Shown here: positions 36,901-44,100 of the stretch, in pieces
How the letters are laid out: every line of letters starts with the position of its first letter
Numbering within the stretch: position 1 is the stretch's first letter
Assembly (NCBI RefSeq): GCF_001039355.2
Contig: NW_019773847.1
Location: 1,327,679 to 1,387,678, forward strand
Length of the DNA stretch: 60,000 bases
Direction: 5' to 3'
Source of the DNA: Lingula anatina
Taxonomy: Eukaryota; Brachiopoda; Lingulata; Lingulida; Lingulidae
Program-made: the position numbers and the translations under genes
The notes under the pieces: generated by a model
Database searches by the model: none
The model's input: only the letters and a program-made list of their open reading frames with translations
What the model was told of the DNA's origin: nothing

Positions 36901-39479
36901 TCCACGCGGGCAGAAGCGCCAGCACCATGGTGGATGTACTGAAGTCCCAGAACTGGATAGATCGGTACACCAGAGCAGTGTTTGTGGAATATACCATCAA
37001 TAATGCAAATACCAACGTCTTCAGCCAGATTAAGATCATCTTCGAGTTCCCAGCGACAGGTGGTATCTATGCGACAACCGCTGAAATCAGTTTCAGACCG
37101 TACCCCTATGTTGACGCCATGGACTTTGTCCTGCTCCTGGTACAGTTAGTGTGGGCAGCATTACTGATATACTTGACGGTCGTGCAAGTACGGCAGATGG
37201 TGCGACAGAAGTGTACCTACTTTCATAGTTTGTGGAACGTCGCAGACTTGGCTATGGTCCTTTTAGGCTACATCGGCATGGTGCTGTATGGAGTACGGAT
37301 TGCTTACATCATTCAGGCAGTGGAAGACGTTAAGAATAACCCAGGTAGGATAATGACTTAAGAATGAATATCTCCATCTCAAGTAGCGAATGAATTTGAT
37401 GAAAAAATGCTGAAATATGCACATTATCAAGGCACTGATTATCTCTAAATTCTACAGTTGAAAAAAAAATGATATATTGGACTACTTTATATATACTGTA
37501 TATATTCATCTTCTCAATTTAGGTGCATTTGTAAGTTTTGACGACGTTGCACTGGTTGACGACGGGTTTGCCATTACTATGGGCGTGCTGCTGTTCATAG
37601 CGTGGATGCAGATGTTTCGTCCTCTCTCCTTCAACTGGCATCTGGCCATGCTTAGAAGTTCCCTCGGCAGTCTGAAAAACACACTCTCGGTCTACGGCCT
37701 GTTCTTTGTCATCATTGTAGGCGCTTATTGTATGGCGTTCTACATTGTGTGTGGTAGATCATTTGAATCATTCCGGGACTTCCTGTACAGTTTCTATTCA
37801 CTCTTTGGAGTGATGCTCGGGCTAATGGTCTACGAGGATGTCATCGAAGAAAATACCATATTCCTGCAGCTGGCCTTTTTATCGTATAATCTGCTGTCAA
37901 ATTTCATTATGCTGAACTGCTTTATAAGCGTTGTGTGTGACACTTTGGATGCGGTGAAAAACAGTAAGTCAATTGATGGTTTTGACTATGAGATGAATGA
38001 TCACCTGGTGAATCGAGTGATGTCAATATGGAAGTCGATTGCAGGGATAAACAAGGATAAAAAGGACAAAGATGACAAGAAAATTCCAGCTACTCAAGGT
38101 ATATATACGTCTTTATTTTATGAAAAAGATAAGTTTATGTTTCACGATTCAAAGTAAATGGATTTTTAAAACAACATTTAGATTGTTTCCTTATTTTCGA
38201 GTTCACCTTTGAAAAATTAATTGCTGACTGAAATATTGTGAAAAACAGTTTGGAGAGAATTTTCGTCGTGATGCTTTCGGTTTACTAGTAGTACAATATA
38301 TTTTCATTTACTAGATTCGGACAGCGGCATTGACATAGCAACACCACAACTTAAGCCTGGAACGTCTAAAATTACAATGCAGGAAATTGAAATGAGCTGC
38401 AGCAGCATCAGTTCTGAAGCATCTCAAAAAGAAGAGGACCCGGAAGTGAAAATACAACGAGAGAATAACTTTAAACAGTTCGAGTTGAGAATGAAGAAAG
38501 TTACGCTGCTTTCACAACTGGTAAGTATAGTGACGAAATATCCTATATATTGGGTTGATAGCAATGCGCCCAACAGAAGAGCAGTAGTATCTTAGGCCAC
38601 ATTTTTGTGTTAAAGCGCAACTTATTGAATCAAAACTTTTTTGTTCCAGAGGTATATTTTAATTTTATTTACTGAGTATTCGTTGAATTTGATTGAAAAT
38701 ATATTTAGAAGATTATTAAATTTGGTGTTTTTTTATTTTTTATTAAGTGTCCCTTCAATCGATACAAAGTGGGTTTATATTCAAGTGTTCAGTGTCTGAT
38801 TTAAATTGCTGTAGAGTAATCAAAATGGTGGTATCTGTAAGGACTAAGCAACTATCTGAAAATAAATTTCTTTTATTTACAGCTGGAAAAGCGGTTCGAG
38901 CTCTTCCTGTCCAACCACCGCCGTGATGAGAGAGAATCTGCCAAACTTGCAGCTAGCGCACGGTCTCAGTGGAAGAAAGTCAGGAACACACTGAAGTACA
39001 TAAACGAACAGAAACGGTTAGCTCAGGCGAGAAAAGAGATGAAAGAAAGGGATGTGCAGCAAGATAAAAGGCGAGATTCTACAGAGATACGTTTTTGTGA
39101 AGAGATGGCCAAAATCGAGAGCGAGTCACAGCTTAACTCGCCAGAGCCCCTACAAGCAGAGGAAAGCGCTCCTAAAGAGTACAAACGCCAGCTTGGAGGT
39201 CCAGCGAAGCTATGGGCCACAAAGGCAGACGCCATTCGCCGTCAACAAGACCTCCAAGATTCTTCCAATGCCCTGGGTCGCAGGCGAACCATGGGTGACG
39301 TGGTTGATGAATTAATGCATAGGGGCGCTTACTCTGACCCCGAGGACAATCAAGGGAGCTCAGCCAAGGCGATCGACTTTTATCAGGGCCAACAGGGCCA
39401 AAAGACAAATAGAATTAGAGCTTTTGGTCTTATTCGCCAGGCTTTAGTTCTCAAAAAGCGTGGAAACCTGCCAAAATGA
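16010..39479 (+). CDS. Kringle/C-type-lectin polycystin-1-like membrane protein, 40 exons
   Basis: The joined coding exons give 9,999 nt, open from ATG to TGA (3,332 residues). Every join keeps phase with GT–AG sites. Order by residue: signal peptide 1–24; kringles 1 and 2 (25–206); CTLD1 (207–343); Gly-rich 25-residue repeats (about 375–542); CTLD2 (about 565–826) interrupted by a WxxW domain (635–754); CTLD3–5 (827–1214); kringle 3 (1215–1303); beta-rich plus Thr-rich stalk (1304–1568); helical stalk (1569–1822); GAIN-like region with a degenerate GPS (to about 2070). Then come TM1 (about 2080–2100), PLAT (2111–2225), five further helices, the polycystin extracellular domain, six channel-type helices and a coiled-coil tail (3066–3332). 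This is the polycystin-1/PKD1L plan, and PKD1-like proteins with lectin domains are known; kringles in this family are unfamiliar to me. It is likely a cell-surface or ciliary sensor, possibly pairing with a PKD2-type subunit. Confidence 0.9.
16580..16858 (+). CDS. Kringle domain 1 exon
   Basis: A single phase 1–1 exon carries one complete kringle: WDYVGHMNVT, CQNWTSQTPNRHSF, FCRNPDNDTGGPWCF and SWESCAIPICG. The six expected Cys and the D-N-D of the NPDND loop, used for lysine binding in plasminogen-type kringles, are present. Confidence 0.92.
17615..17881 (+). CDS. Kringle domain 2 exon
   Basis: A phase 1–1 exon with a complete kringle: CQRWDSQTPNSHYL, YCRNPDHDTGGPWCYL and YCDIPFC. All six Cys are visible, and the D-H-D loop keeps both acidic residues. 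It follows kringle 1 after a 0.75-kb intron without any other coding exon. Confidence 0.92.
18787..18812. repeat. Perfect 26-bp palindrome in an intron
   Basis: GTTAAAATCTCTT is followed immediately by its exact reverse complement, with the centre at TTAA, then an A-run. It lies in the intron between kringle 2 and CTLD1. No function is evident. Confidence 0.7.
19016..19617 (+). CDS. C-type-lectin-like domain 1 (two exons)
   Basis: Exons 19016–19261 and 19453–19617 are both phase 1–1. They encode KWCKAKNETHEWMCIDYH, TWNLAKKNCTDGGGNLAHI, VWTAFKAYN and then GCGLLRADSNYTWDITNCN with NPFLCEM. The Cys pattern and the fold-typical W, G and C positions fit a CTLD. There is no EPN or QPD motif and WND is replaced by WDI, so classic calcium-dependent sugar binding is not predicted. 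Confidence 0.8.
19848..20720 (+). CDS. Long exon: Gly-rich repeats plus first half of CTLD2
   Basis: This 873-nt phase 1–1 exon first encodes seven copies of a 25-residue repeat, then a short linker, then the N-terminal half of a CTLD: CYDDIGKCYGLLPYNLSYDQ, GLCSVHGATMAVLQEYQ and AWVESS. The matching second half is not in the next exon but in 23380–23595, after a WxxW cassette. Confidence 0.85.
19940..20443 (+). repeat. Coding tandem repeat, 75-bp unit, seven copies
   Basis: Units start at 19940, 20012, 20087, 20162, 20237, 20312 and 20387. The first is 72 bp, the next five are 75 bp and the last diverges after about 57 bp. Consensus protein: GNDSSGFYPGGDYNGESG then IMNGTFA. Units two to four are almost identical in DNA, implying recent expansion. 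N-x-S/T sequons recur in each copy, so the segment may be heavily N-glycosylated and extended. Confidence 0.95.
21163..21202. mobile_element. Right-end fragment of the hAT-like MITE family
   Basis: GCATCCGCGGGCCCCCCTTC followed by AATAATCCTGGTTCAGCCGC matches the right end of the copy finishing at 22028. A left-end-like CAGTGGCGGATTTAGAG starts shortly after, at 21272. The two may be remnants of separate or nested insertions in this intron. Confidence 0.45.
21801..22028 (+). mobile_element. hAT-like MITE copy in an intron
   Basis: It shares the G-run, GGGTCCTGATCCCAC, GAATTTTGACTAGCTGAATC and the right end CCTTCAAATAATCCTGAATC plus CGCCCCTG with the other copies. The left TIR is decayed unless CAGTGGCGGATTTAG at 21272 belongs to it. 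It lies upstream of the WxxW exons. Confidence 0.6.
22322..22840 (+). CDS. WxxW (mucin/CILP-type) domain cassette, two exons
   Basis: Exon 22322–22398 encodes WSAWFDRDNPSGSGDVETL, the start of a WxxW domain. The next exon ends at 22840 and encodes VCPSGSPISAQCR, GLVCKNSDQSGSGCRDYEIR and YLCP, its conserved end. That exon can begin at 22558 (strong pyrimidine tract) or 22630 (better domain spacing), both in frame. With the 22558 start the cassette is 360 nt and phase 1–1, so skipping it keeps the frame. It sits between the two halves of CTLD2. WxxW domains occur in secreted mucins and cartilage intermediate layer protein. Confidence 0.82.
22851..23180. mobile_element. Foldback/MITE element with about 140-bp inverted arms
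   Basis: Arms 22851–22995 and 23039–23180 are long inverted copies sharing GAGAAGAGCCGAGTGCTA, TAATGGTCTCTCCG and CGCCTCCCC. The spacer is about 43 bp. The left arm starts 10 bp after the donor of the second WxxW exon, so its transcript could form a strong hairpin next to that splice site. No coding potential. Confidence 0.85.
23380..23595 (+). CDS. Second half of CTLD2
   Basis: A phase 1–1 exon encoding YMDRIIAAALETEGPP, LACYYVETRDDNTTISDNVN and CTAELPPLCEFT. It carries the terminal CTLD cysteines and pairs with the half-domain in 19848–20720. The acceptor is purine-rich (AAAAAG), unlike its neighbours, and the donor is CC|GTGAGT. EPN and WND motifs are absent. Confidence 0.75.
23839..25037 (+). 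CDS. C-type-lectin-like domain 3 (two exons)
   Basis: Exons 23839–24072 and 24909–25037 are phase 1–1. The first reads FCVDETRRCYSIGIHPLTYD, AKENCNNKWGEFRLWDLN and LWVSEATAE. The second reads AGCPFINRTAGYALEYANCE and RLPFVCSDWG. The second half is short (43 residues) and lacks calcium and sugar motifs. The intron between them holds a TIR element. Confidence 0.8.
24339..24874. mobile_element. Candidate TIR element inside the CTLD3 intron
   Basis: CTGACAGTCAATGAAAACGC at 24339 is an imperfect inverted match of GCGCTTTAAGTGACTGTCAA ending at 24874; TGACAGTCA is exact. TATA-like sequence flanks both ends. About 536 bp, no coding potential, superfamily unknown. Confidence 0.45.
25302..25945 (+). 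CDS. C-type-lectin-like domain 4 (two exons)
   Basis: Exons 25302–25523 and 25772–25945 are phase 1–1. They encode FCIFDVNQCFSSSPSALQYD, ARRVCSEFGWEMGTAFGEQ and MWTGLVA, then EEGCVVFRNGNFNVESCEQD and NYTCVYWG. The paired Cys and WTGL core fit a CTLD. There is no EPN/QPD or WND. Confidence 0.8.
26559..27233 (+). CDS. C-type-lectin-like domain 5 (two exons)
   Basis: Exons 26559–26771 and 27042–27233 are phase 1–1. They encode CHNGLCYDTYKQQLPYEDAV, CLYNYASLLSLSKTEQ and LWAGWKS, then VGCFVVAESNGYNATLENCN and HYFTCIREEG. Standard CTLD layout with no canonical calcium site. This is the last lectin module before kringle 3. Confidence 0.82.
27619..27885 (+). CDS. Kringle domain 3 exon
   Basis: A phase 1–1 exon encoding YRGPINHTREGLPCQRWDEQ, TPNSHQF, FCRNPNNAPEGPWCY and GFCDIPSCKG. 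A complete six-Cys kringle, but the acidic D-x-D pair of the lysine-binding loop is changed to N-N-A, so lysine binding is less likely than for kringles 1 and 2. Confidence 0.92.
28204..28875 (+). CDS. Beta-rich repeat-like segment and Thr-rich stretch
   Basis: A 672-nt phase 1–1 exon. The first about 175 residues are rich in alternating hydrophobic/polar strands (for example EDIVLDSGSLYNVTLNIVSS, then GQVTFQSNSISHSVINIETN), resembling a parallel beta-helix, with many N-x-S/T sequons. The end is a Thr/Ser/Pro run, likely O-glycosylated and extended. I do not recognise a named domain. Confidence 0.75.
29092..29347 (+). CDS. Small Thr/Glu-rich linker exons
   Basis: Exons 29092–29160 (two copies of a TSEKTET-type motif) and 29294–29347 (ETTTEAEDTNN) are phase 1–1 and continue the mucin-like stalk. 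Their small size and symmetric phase allow skipping without a frame change. Confidence 0.7.
29721..31462 (+). CDS. Helical stalk exons
   Basis: Exons 29721–29851, 30174–30233, 30560–30697, 31060–31150 and 31350–31462 are in phase. They encode Ala/Asn/Gln-rich helical sequence such as SDGLDSLNDIASGNLTTDEA and ADSA-like, low-Cys segments. This region corresponds in position to the helical N-terminal part of GAIN domains in PKD1-like proteins and adhesion GPCRs. The assignment is by position and composition. Confidence 0.7.
30353..30420. repeat. Dispersed repeat fragment (intronic)
   Basis: CCTCCTCCGAGGAAGTTG plus CTGTTCGTCCG is related to 3305–3400. The downstream GTGAAATTTTCAGGATAGG may belong to the same repeat. 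It lies in an intron of the stalk region. Two copies only, so the family definition is weak. Confidence 0.35.
30853..30900. repeat. (TA)n microsatellite
   Basis: About 24 uninterrupted TA units in an intron between two stalk exons. Likely length-polymorphic. Confidence 0.95.
31674..33491 (+). CDS. GAIN-like region, degenerate GPS and TM1
   Basis: Exons 31674–31901, 32096–32582, 32891–33033 and 33258–33491 are in phase. The segment keeps the GAIN/GPS surroundings, ARVWDDATSSWKTSSNLE then FFGSFCAGLFIPPNKIDF, the usual lead-in to TM1 of polycystin-1 proteins. However, it lacks the four GPS cysteines and the H-L/T cleavage triad. TM1 is PIVLIILCSIVCLYLLLVIW followed by ARRADLYD. Confidence 0.8.
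33847..34600 (+). CDS. PLAT domain exons
   Basis: Exons 33847–34017 and 34236–34390, plus the start of 34561–35311, encode YRVSVFTGMRRHAGTTANVF, VVLYGSRGKTKPRVVMDG, SISNFLLKTDKDLGRLKHIQ and IWHDNSGKNPAWYLSKVIIF. This is a clear PLAT/LH2 beta-sandwich in the first intracellular loop, as in all polycystin-1 relatives. It probably binds lipid or protein partners at the membrane. Confidence 0.92.
34561..35974 (+). CDS. Middle membrane helices of the polycystin-like protein
   Basis: Exons 34561–35311, 35442–35559 and 35730–35974 are in phase. Hydrophobic helices include LSCCLAVLFLFMITNAMWF, QVFVGFMGACIVVPPTVIVM, WWSIVFGYILLFIMTFTGGF, LATMLFAFLESVFVVQPIK with LLLLAFVFSCIL, and TVIYILNLALLIWICSAN. 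Acidic and Lys-rich cytoplasmic loops (EVAEDVEDDENVKKKKKRK and EEEDEDVERRK) lie between them. Confidence 0.85.
36094..38098 (+). CDS. Polycystin extracellular domain and channel-type helices
   Basis: Exons 36094–36268, 36428–36523, 36766–37344 and 37523–38098 are in phase. The polycystin (TOP) domain shows GPVRLRQARVRQG, YKPGGYVVEF, WIDRYTRAVFVEYTINNAN and FPATGGIYATTAEI. Helices S2–S6 follow, with FNWHLAMLRSSLGSLKNTLS before S5. The re-entrant pore segment reads FYSLFGVMLGLMVYED and S6 reads FIMLNCFISVVCDTL. The LGD filter of PKD2-type channels is LGL here, so conduction as a homomer is doubtful. Confidence 0.88.
38315..39479 (+). CDS. Cytoplasmic C-terminal coiled-coil exons
   Basis: Exons 38315–38520 and 38883–39479 encode the C-terminal tail. 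It has a Ser/Glu-rich stretch, then a charged heptad-rich region (NNFKQFELRMKKVTLLSQLL onward, KKVRNTLKYINEQKRLAQAR), a likely coiled coil. Coiled coils at this place mediate PKD1–PKD2 pairing in the family. The last residues NLPK are followed by TGA at 39477. Confidence 0.8.
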
Positions 39480-41040
39480 TATTTGAATATTTTTTCTCCC
39501 TCAGCAGCTTTTTAACGAAGTAGTTATCGGTTTTGCTGTGGATAATTAACATGTCCTGTTTTATATAATTTAAAATATATCATTGTTTTTAAAAATATTA
39601 TACTGCAAGGTACTACCAGCATTTGTAATTTAACACACACATATATATGTATATGTTCGGCACCTTAAGGACGGCATACATTGATTGTGTGTCTAACCAG
39701 GGGCCATGCAAAGGTAGTTTATGCCATTTGATTGATGTTAGATGTTATGTATAACTAATCAGGCCATGTCCCCATTCCATTACTATTCAATGCCAAAGTT
39801 GTAAAATGTGTCCCGTAAAATACCCTATTTAGCATTAATTGTCGAAAACGAGCGAAAACGGGAGGAAAAAGTAAGAAGTTATAAGTACAGCAGTAAATGT
39901 GTTAAAACAGACGCCTGATACGTAAGTTTTTATTACCGTTGTTAAACGATAAAACGAAATTTTCATGGGCACTATATTGTTCAAAGATACTGCTAATATG
40001 CTATTACATATATGGTACATTGTCAGAGCAATGTATCGCCACTATGCCATAAACACGCTTAGATAATTTCAACAGGCATATGTATTGAATGGTGTGTTGA
40101 TTAAAATATTTTTCTGTGCAACAGCTTTGCTAACTTATTGCTGACTTTTTAGTATTCTGGCTGTATATAAACGTCCACGGTTACATAATACAGATTTGCC
40201 AAACAAAATTTCCGATACATAAAATCAGTTTAGACATACATACATATGTTTAGATAATGTTTAACAATACTTGATACTAAATGGTTAGAAAAGCTACTAA
40301 AATAGCATATTTAATATTCCAGACAAATAATGGCACCGTTTGAATTGCTTTTAAAGCTTGATACCCACTCAGTGGTCAGTAAGATGACTCTACATAATAT
40401 AGAATTAACAGTCAATACTTGTACTAACAGTCATTCCTTGTACTATACCCCGCCAACAAACACACACCAGCGAATTTCACAGACGTTTTGACATTCAGTT
40501 GCACATTTCTATATTTTAAGTTTTTTTTCTTTTTTCTTCAAAATTATTTAAGAAACACGTGGTAAATATGTGTATTAATATCACATTACGATTATCATCT
40601 ACTATATATATATATAAAGTACACTTTTAACTTCTTAAACATTTTCGATGGATGTGCCATAGGTGTAAAAACACAAGATCTCATAATTTCTCTGAGTGTC
40701 ATTTGGTTTCGTGAGGAAAGGGTGCAGGTAACATTCTGTAAAAAAAACGAGTATAAATCTGATTTTTTCATTGGGAGAAATATTTAAATATACACCTTTT
40801 ACACATTTGAATAAATAAGAGTCATACAAATAAACAGTAACCTGATCAGCATCCCCAGATATAAAACAGTGTGGACACGCTTTCTGTGGTAATGCTACAA
40901 GTTACCCTATGTTACCTCGTATAAGTCATTCACGAAATTGCTCAACCATATATTATTTTTAAGTTTTTTGCAAACGCGTTCTTAAAAATAATTTTACGGA
41001 CCAAGAAAGTTATAGCAACATTTATCCAAAATATTTCTTA
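39480..41040. other. Convergent intergenic region
   Basis: About 1.56 kb between the stop of the polycystin-like gene and the stop of the minus-strand receptor gene. It should hold both 3' untranslated regions. No coding exon, RNA gene or clear transposon was recognised; several TATATA and CACACA short runs occur. Confidence 0.5.
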
Positions 41041-41162
41041 CTATCTCAGTGATCTTGAGTGGATACTAGAGGACGCGTATCCAGGGGGAGGTTGTTCGTG
41101 TGGCAAACGTTCAGCGTTATCATACGCTCGGTTGTGGTACACTTGAGAGTAAATGCCAGGAT
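41041..41162 (-). CDS. Receptor last exon, cytoplasmic tail
   Basis: After a phase-1 join it encodes DPGIYSQVYHNRAYDNAERL, a Pro-rich PPPGYAS stretch and HSRSLR, then TAG at 41043–41041. Tyr- and Ser-rich, so probably a regulated tail; no PDZ ligand is obvious. Confidence 0.85.
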
Positions 41163-44100
41163 CTGTAACAAAGAGAAAAAATGCTCAGAAATATTACCTT
41201 GAAAGATTACGAACAAGAAACAATTCCACATTCCTATATCAAACCAAAAAATCATTCTTGATGACAATGTATTAGTAATTCAAAATTTCATACGAAAGAT
41301 TCATGAAGGATTTTCCTTGCATGTAAGCCAAATTTGGCATTATAACAAAAACCTTTGTTTACAGTTATTACTCATGAATGACAAAGAGTAAAACTTACCT
41401 CTAATGCTTGCTGTTTCTTTCAATTGTTTCTTCTCTAGGTGTACTTCTTTTTTGTATTTTGTCAATAGGTAGAGTTTACGAATGTAAATGCATAACAGTA
41501 TCGCAGTTGCATTTATGATATTAACAATAGCTATGGCGGGGTCCCGAATATGCCAAGGTGAAAAGATTGTCACAAGAATCCATATAAGCCAGATGCCAAT
41601 TGTTATCAAAGCCGTCGTAAGTACCCATCGGGACTCGTAATGATTTATTCCATTATCCCACGTGATTCCTCCAAATATAGCGGTGAATACGATTAGCACC
41701 ATGACGTATATGCAGGACATGATCAGAGCCTCGTCGTAGAAGTCTGTTGGTTCACAGCGTGGGTACTGCTGCCCTTCGTATATTTTATAATTCGACTTCG
41801 GCGGAACCAATATAAGCCACTCTGTTCCAATAATTACTTGAATCAAAGTCAACGCAACGGCTATCAGGAAGAAGCTAAGAGGACTGGATAAGCGCTTGTA
41901 TTTTGTGAGGCTGTCGTCTTCACCGATTCTCCATGTATTGAGAACTTTAAGAAGAAGCACAGAAAAGCAAACAGCGTATGTCAAGCCTAGGCAAAACCGC
42001 CTGATACCGCAGACAACATCCGTTGGATAGAATATGTAGGCAAAATTATGAACGTACACACCAAGTATTCCTAACAGTAAGTAGTAGCCAAGAACTGACG
42101 TTCCAGATTTAACAGGATAAAAGCACAGCAAGTAGAACAGCAACATAAGGGTGACAAGTGCCCCCAGACCACTTAATATAGCGATGATCAAGCCCCAGTA
42201 GCCTTCCTTCACGCTCAGGAATCTGTCCTCGATGCCCGGTGGTGGCTGGTACTGGGGCTGGAATGTTGGATCAACAGTGGAGGTGTCACCGCCTTCACCA
42301 CTAGGCCCGGTGAGACAGCTACATTTAACGTTAGGAGGACAGATAGAGGTTGTTATGCCAGAGCCGGGGCCGACGTATTTAGTCAAGTCGCCTTGGAATA
42401 CGCCTTTCCAGGTGCCGAGCTGAAATGGTGAAATGAGTTACTGAGTTGCTACTTATTTCATGGCGCTGTTCATTACAAATGATTTGCTAATAAAGCGAGA
42501 AGTGAAAATTGAAATATTAATTTTGTCTAAACAAAAACAATTTAAAACAATTTTTGAAACAATATTTCATCCTCTAAAAGGGATTTTTTATTTCACACAA
42601 ACGTAGCAGGAATAAATTGATCATACTAACCTCCTGATACAGGTAGCCCTGTTGCTCCTCGTTTTTCTTAACATTAAGGACCTGGTAGCCAATATCACCA
42701 TGCCTTTCAGTAAACCTAAATGTGAAATTGGATTGCCCAAGAACGTTCCACTGGGCCGTACTAATAGCGTTGAATATGGCACCATATCTGTCCTGTTGCT
42801 GGGCCAGGCATATCGACACATCTTGTGAGGTGCCACAATCTTTAATGGTGGACATTCCCTGAGCAATCATGTAAGTAGCTATGATCGTGTGGAGCACGTA
42901 AGGATGTTGTGCGATATTTGCAGCTACCAGTCTTTCCTGCCCACTGCAAAGTCTAGTGTACTGTGGCTGAACTGATGCAGCAGAAGAATTTCTACACGAG
43001 AACGTGTGCTGCCAAAACTCATTGAACCAGTCCTCAGGGATACCTTTGGTATTTCCAGGATGAAGTTGTGCCATATACATTTTGAATGCATCCACCGTTT
43101 GTGATCTTATACGAAAAGTTATTGCTCCTTCTGCTATGGCCTCAAACCCTTGTATGATACTCATGCTGTCTGCCCACGTGTCGCTACCTATCCAAATAAA
43201 TCTACTACGGTAATTCTCCCCCAGGTCGTTGGCTGCTTTGAGAAGAAGAGCAATATGGGATGGATTTGCAAAGACCACAATGACATTGACACCGATTGCT
43301 TCTCCGATTTCTTTCACCGTCTCTCTAGCGTCCTGGTCTGTTGCGTCCTGTTTCAGCCTGTGTCTTTGTGTAACGCATATGCTGTTATTTCCAGCCTCGC
43401 GTATGAAGGCATCTACTCCTCCGGTTCCATATTCACTGTCAGTATGAACGGCAACCACATAATTCCACCCTTGTTTCTGCAAGACCTCCACCATAGCTTT
43501 AGCCTGAAGCCTATCGGGCGGCACAGTTCTCAGGAAATACTTAAAAACATTTATATCGCTAAGAGCATCGGCTGTAGCACTTTGCGAAATATAGGTAATT
43601 CTAAGGGGGTCGAAGATATCATGAACCGCCCGTGTTTCTGAGGTGCCGGTGGTTATGGCTGCTACAACAGTCGCAGGATTCATAACGTCCTGCCCTTGTA
43701 CGACATTACAGATACCTTGACCACTCATTAAACTGTACAGATCAGCACGGGCACGAACGAAATTATTGCACGTGTCCAGTGCCAGTCCGCCAAATTGAAT
43801 GTTTGTAGACAATTTATTGTTGTCTTTATTAATCTGCTCTATTGCGTAAAAAAATGCAAGCATGTTCTGGAAGCCGGATTCGACCTGCATAGGGCCACAA
43901 GTATAGGGAGTTGTACCCATGTCATGTAGATGAAAGACAGCTAGTAAGTTTAAGTCATAAGTCTTCGTGTTTGTCTGCATGAATCGACTTTGCTGGTTGC
44001 CGAGTAATGGACATTCACTGCATCCGTTAGTGCCACAAGAAGACTGCCAGGAGACTGTAATATCAGATCGAATCTTCAGAGAGTGGGTATCATTGTAACT

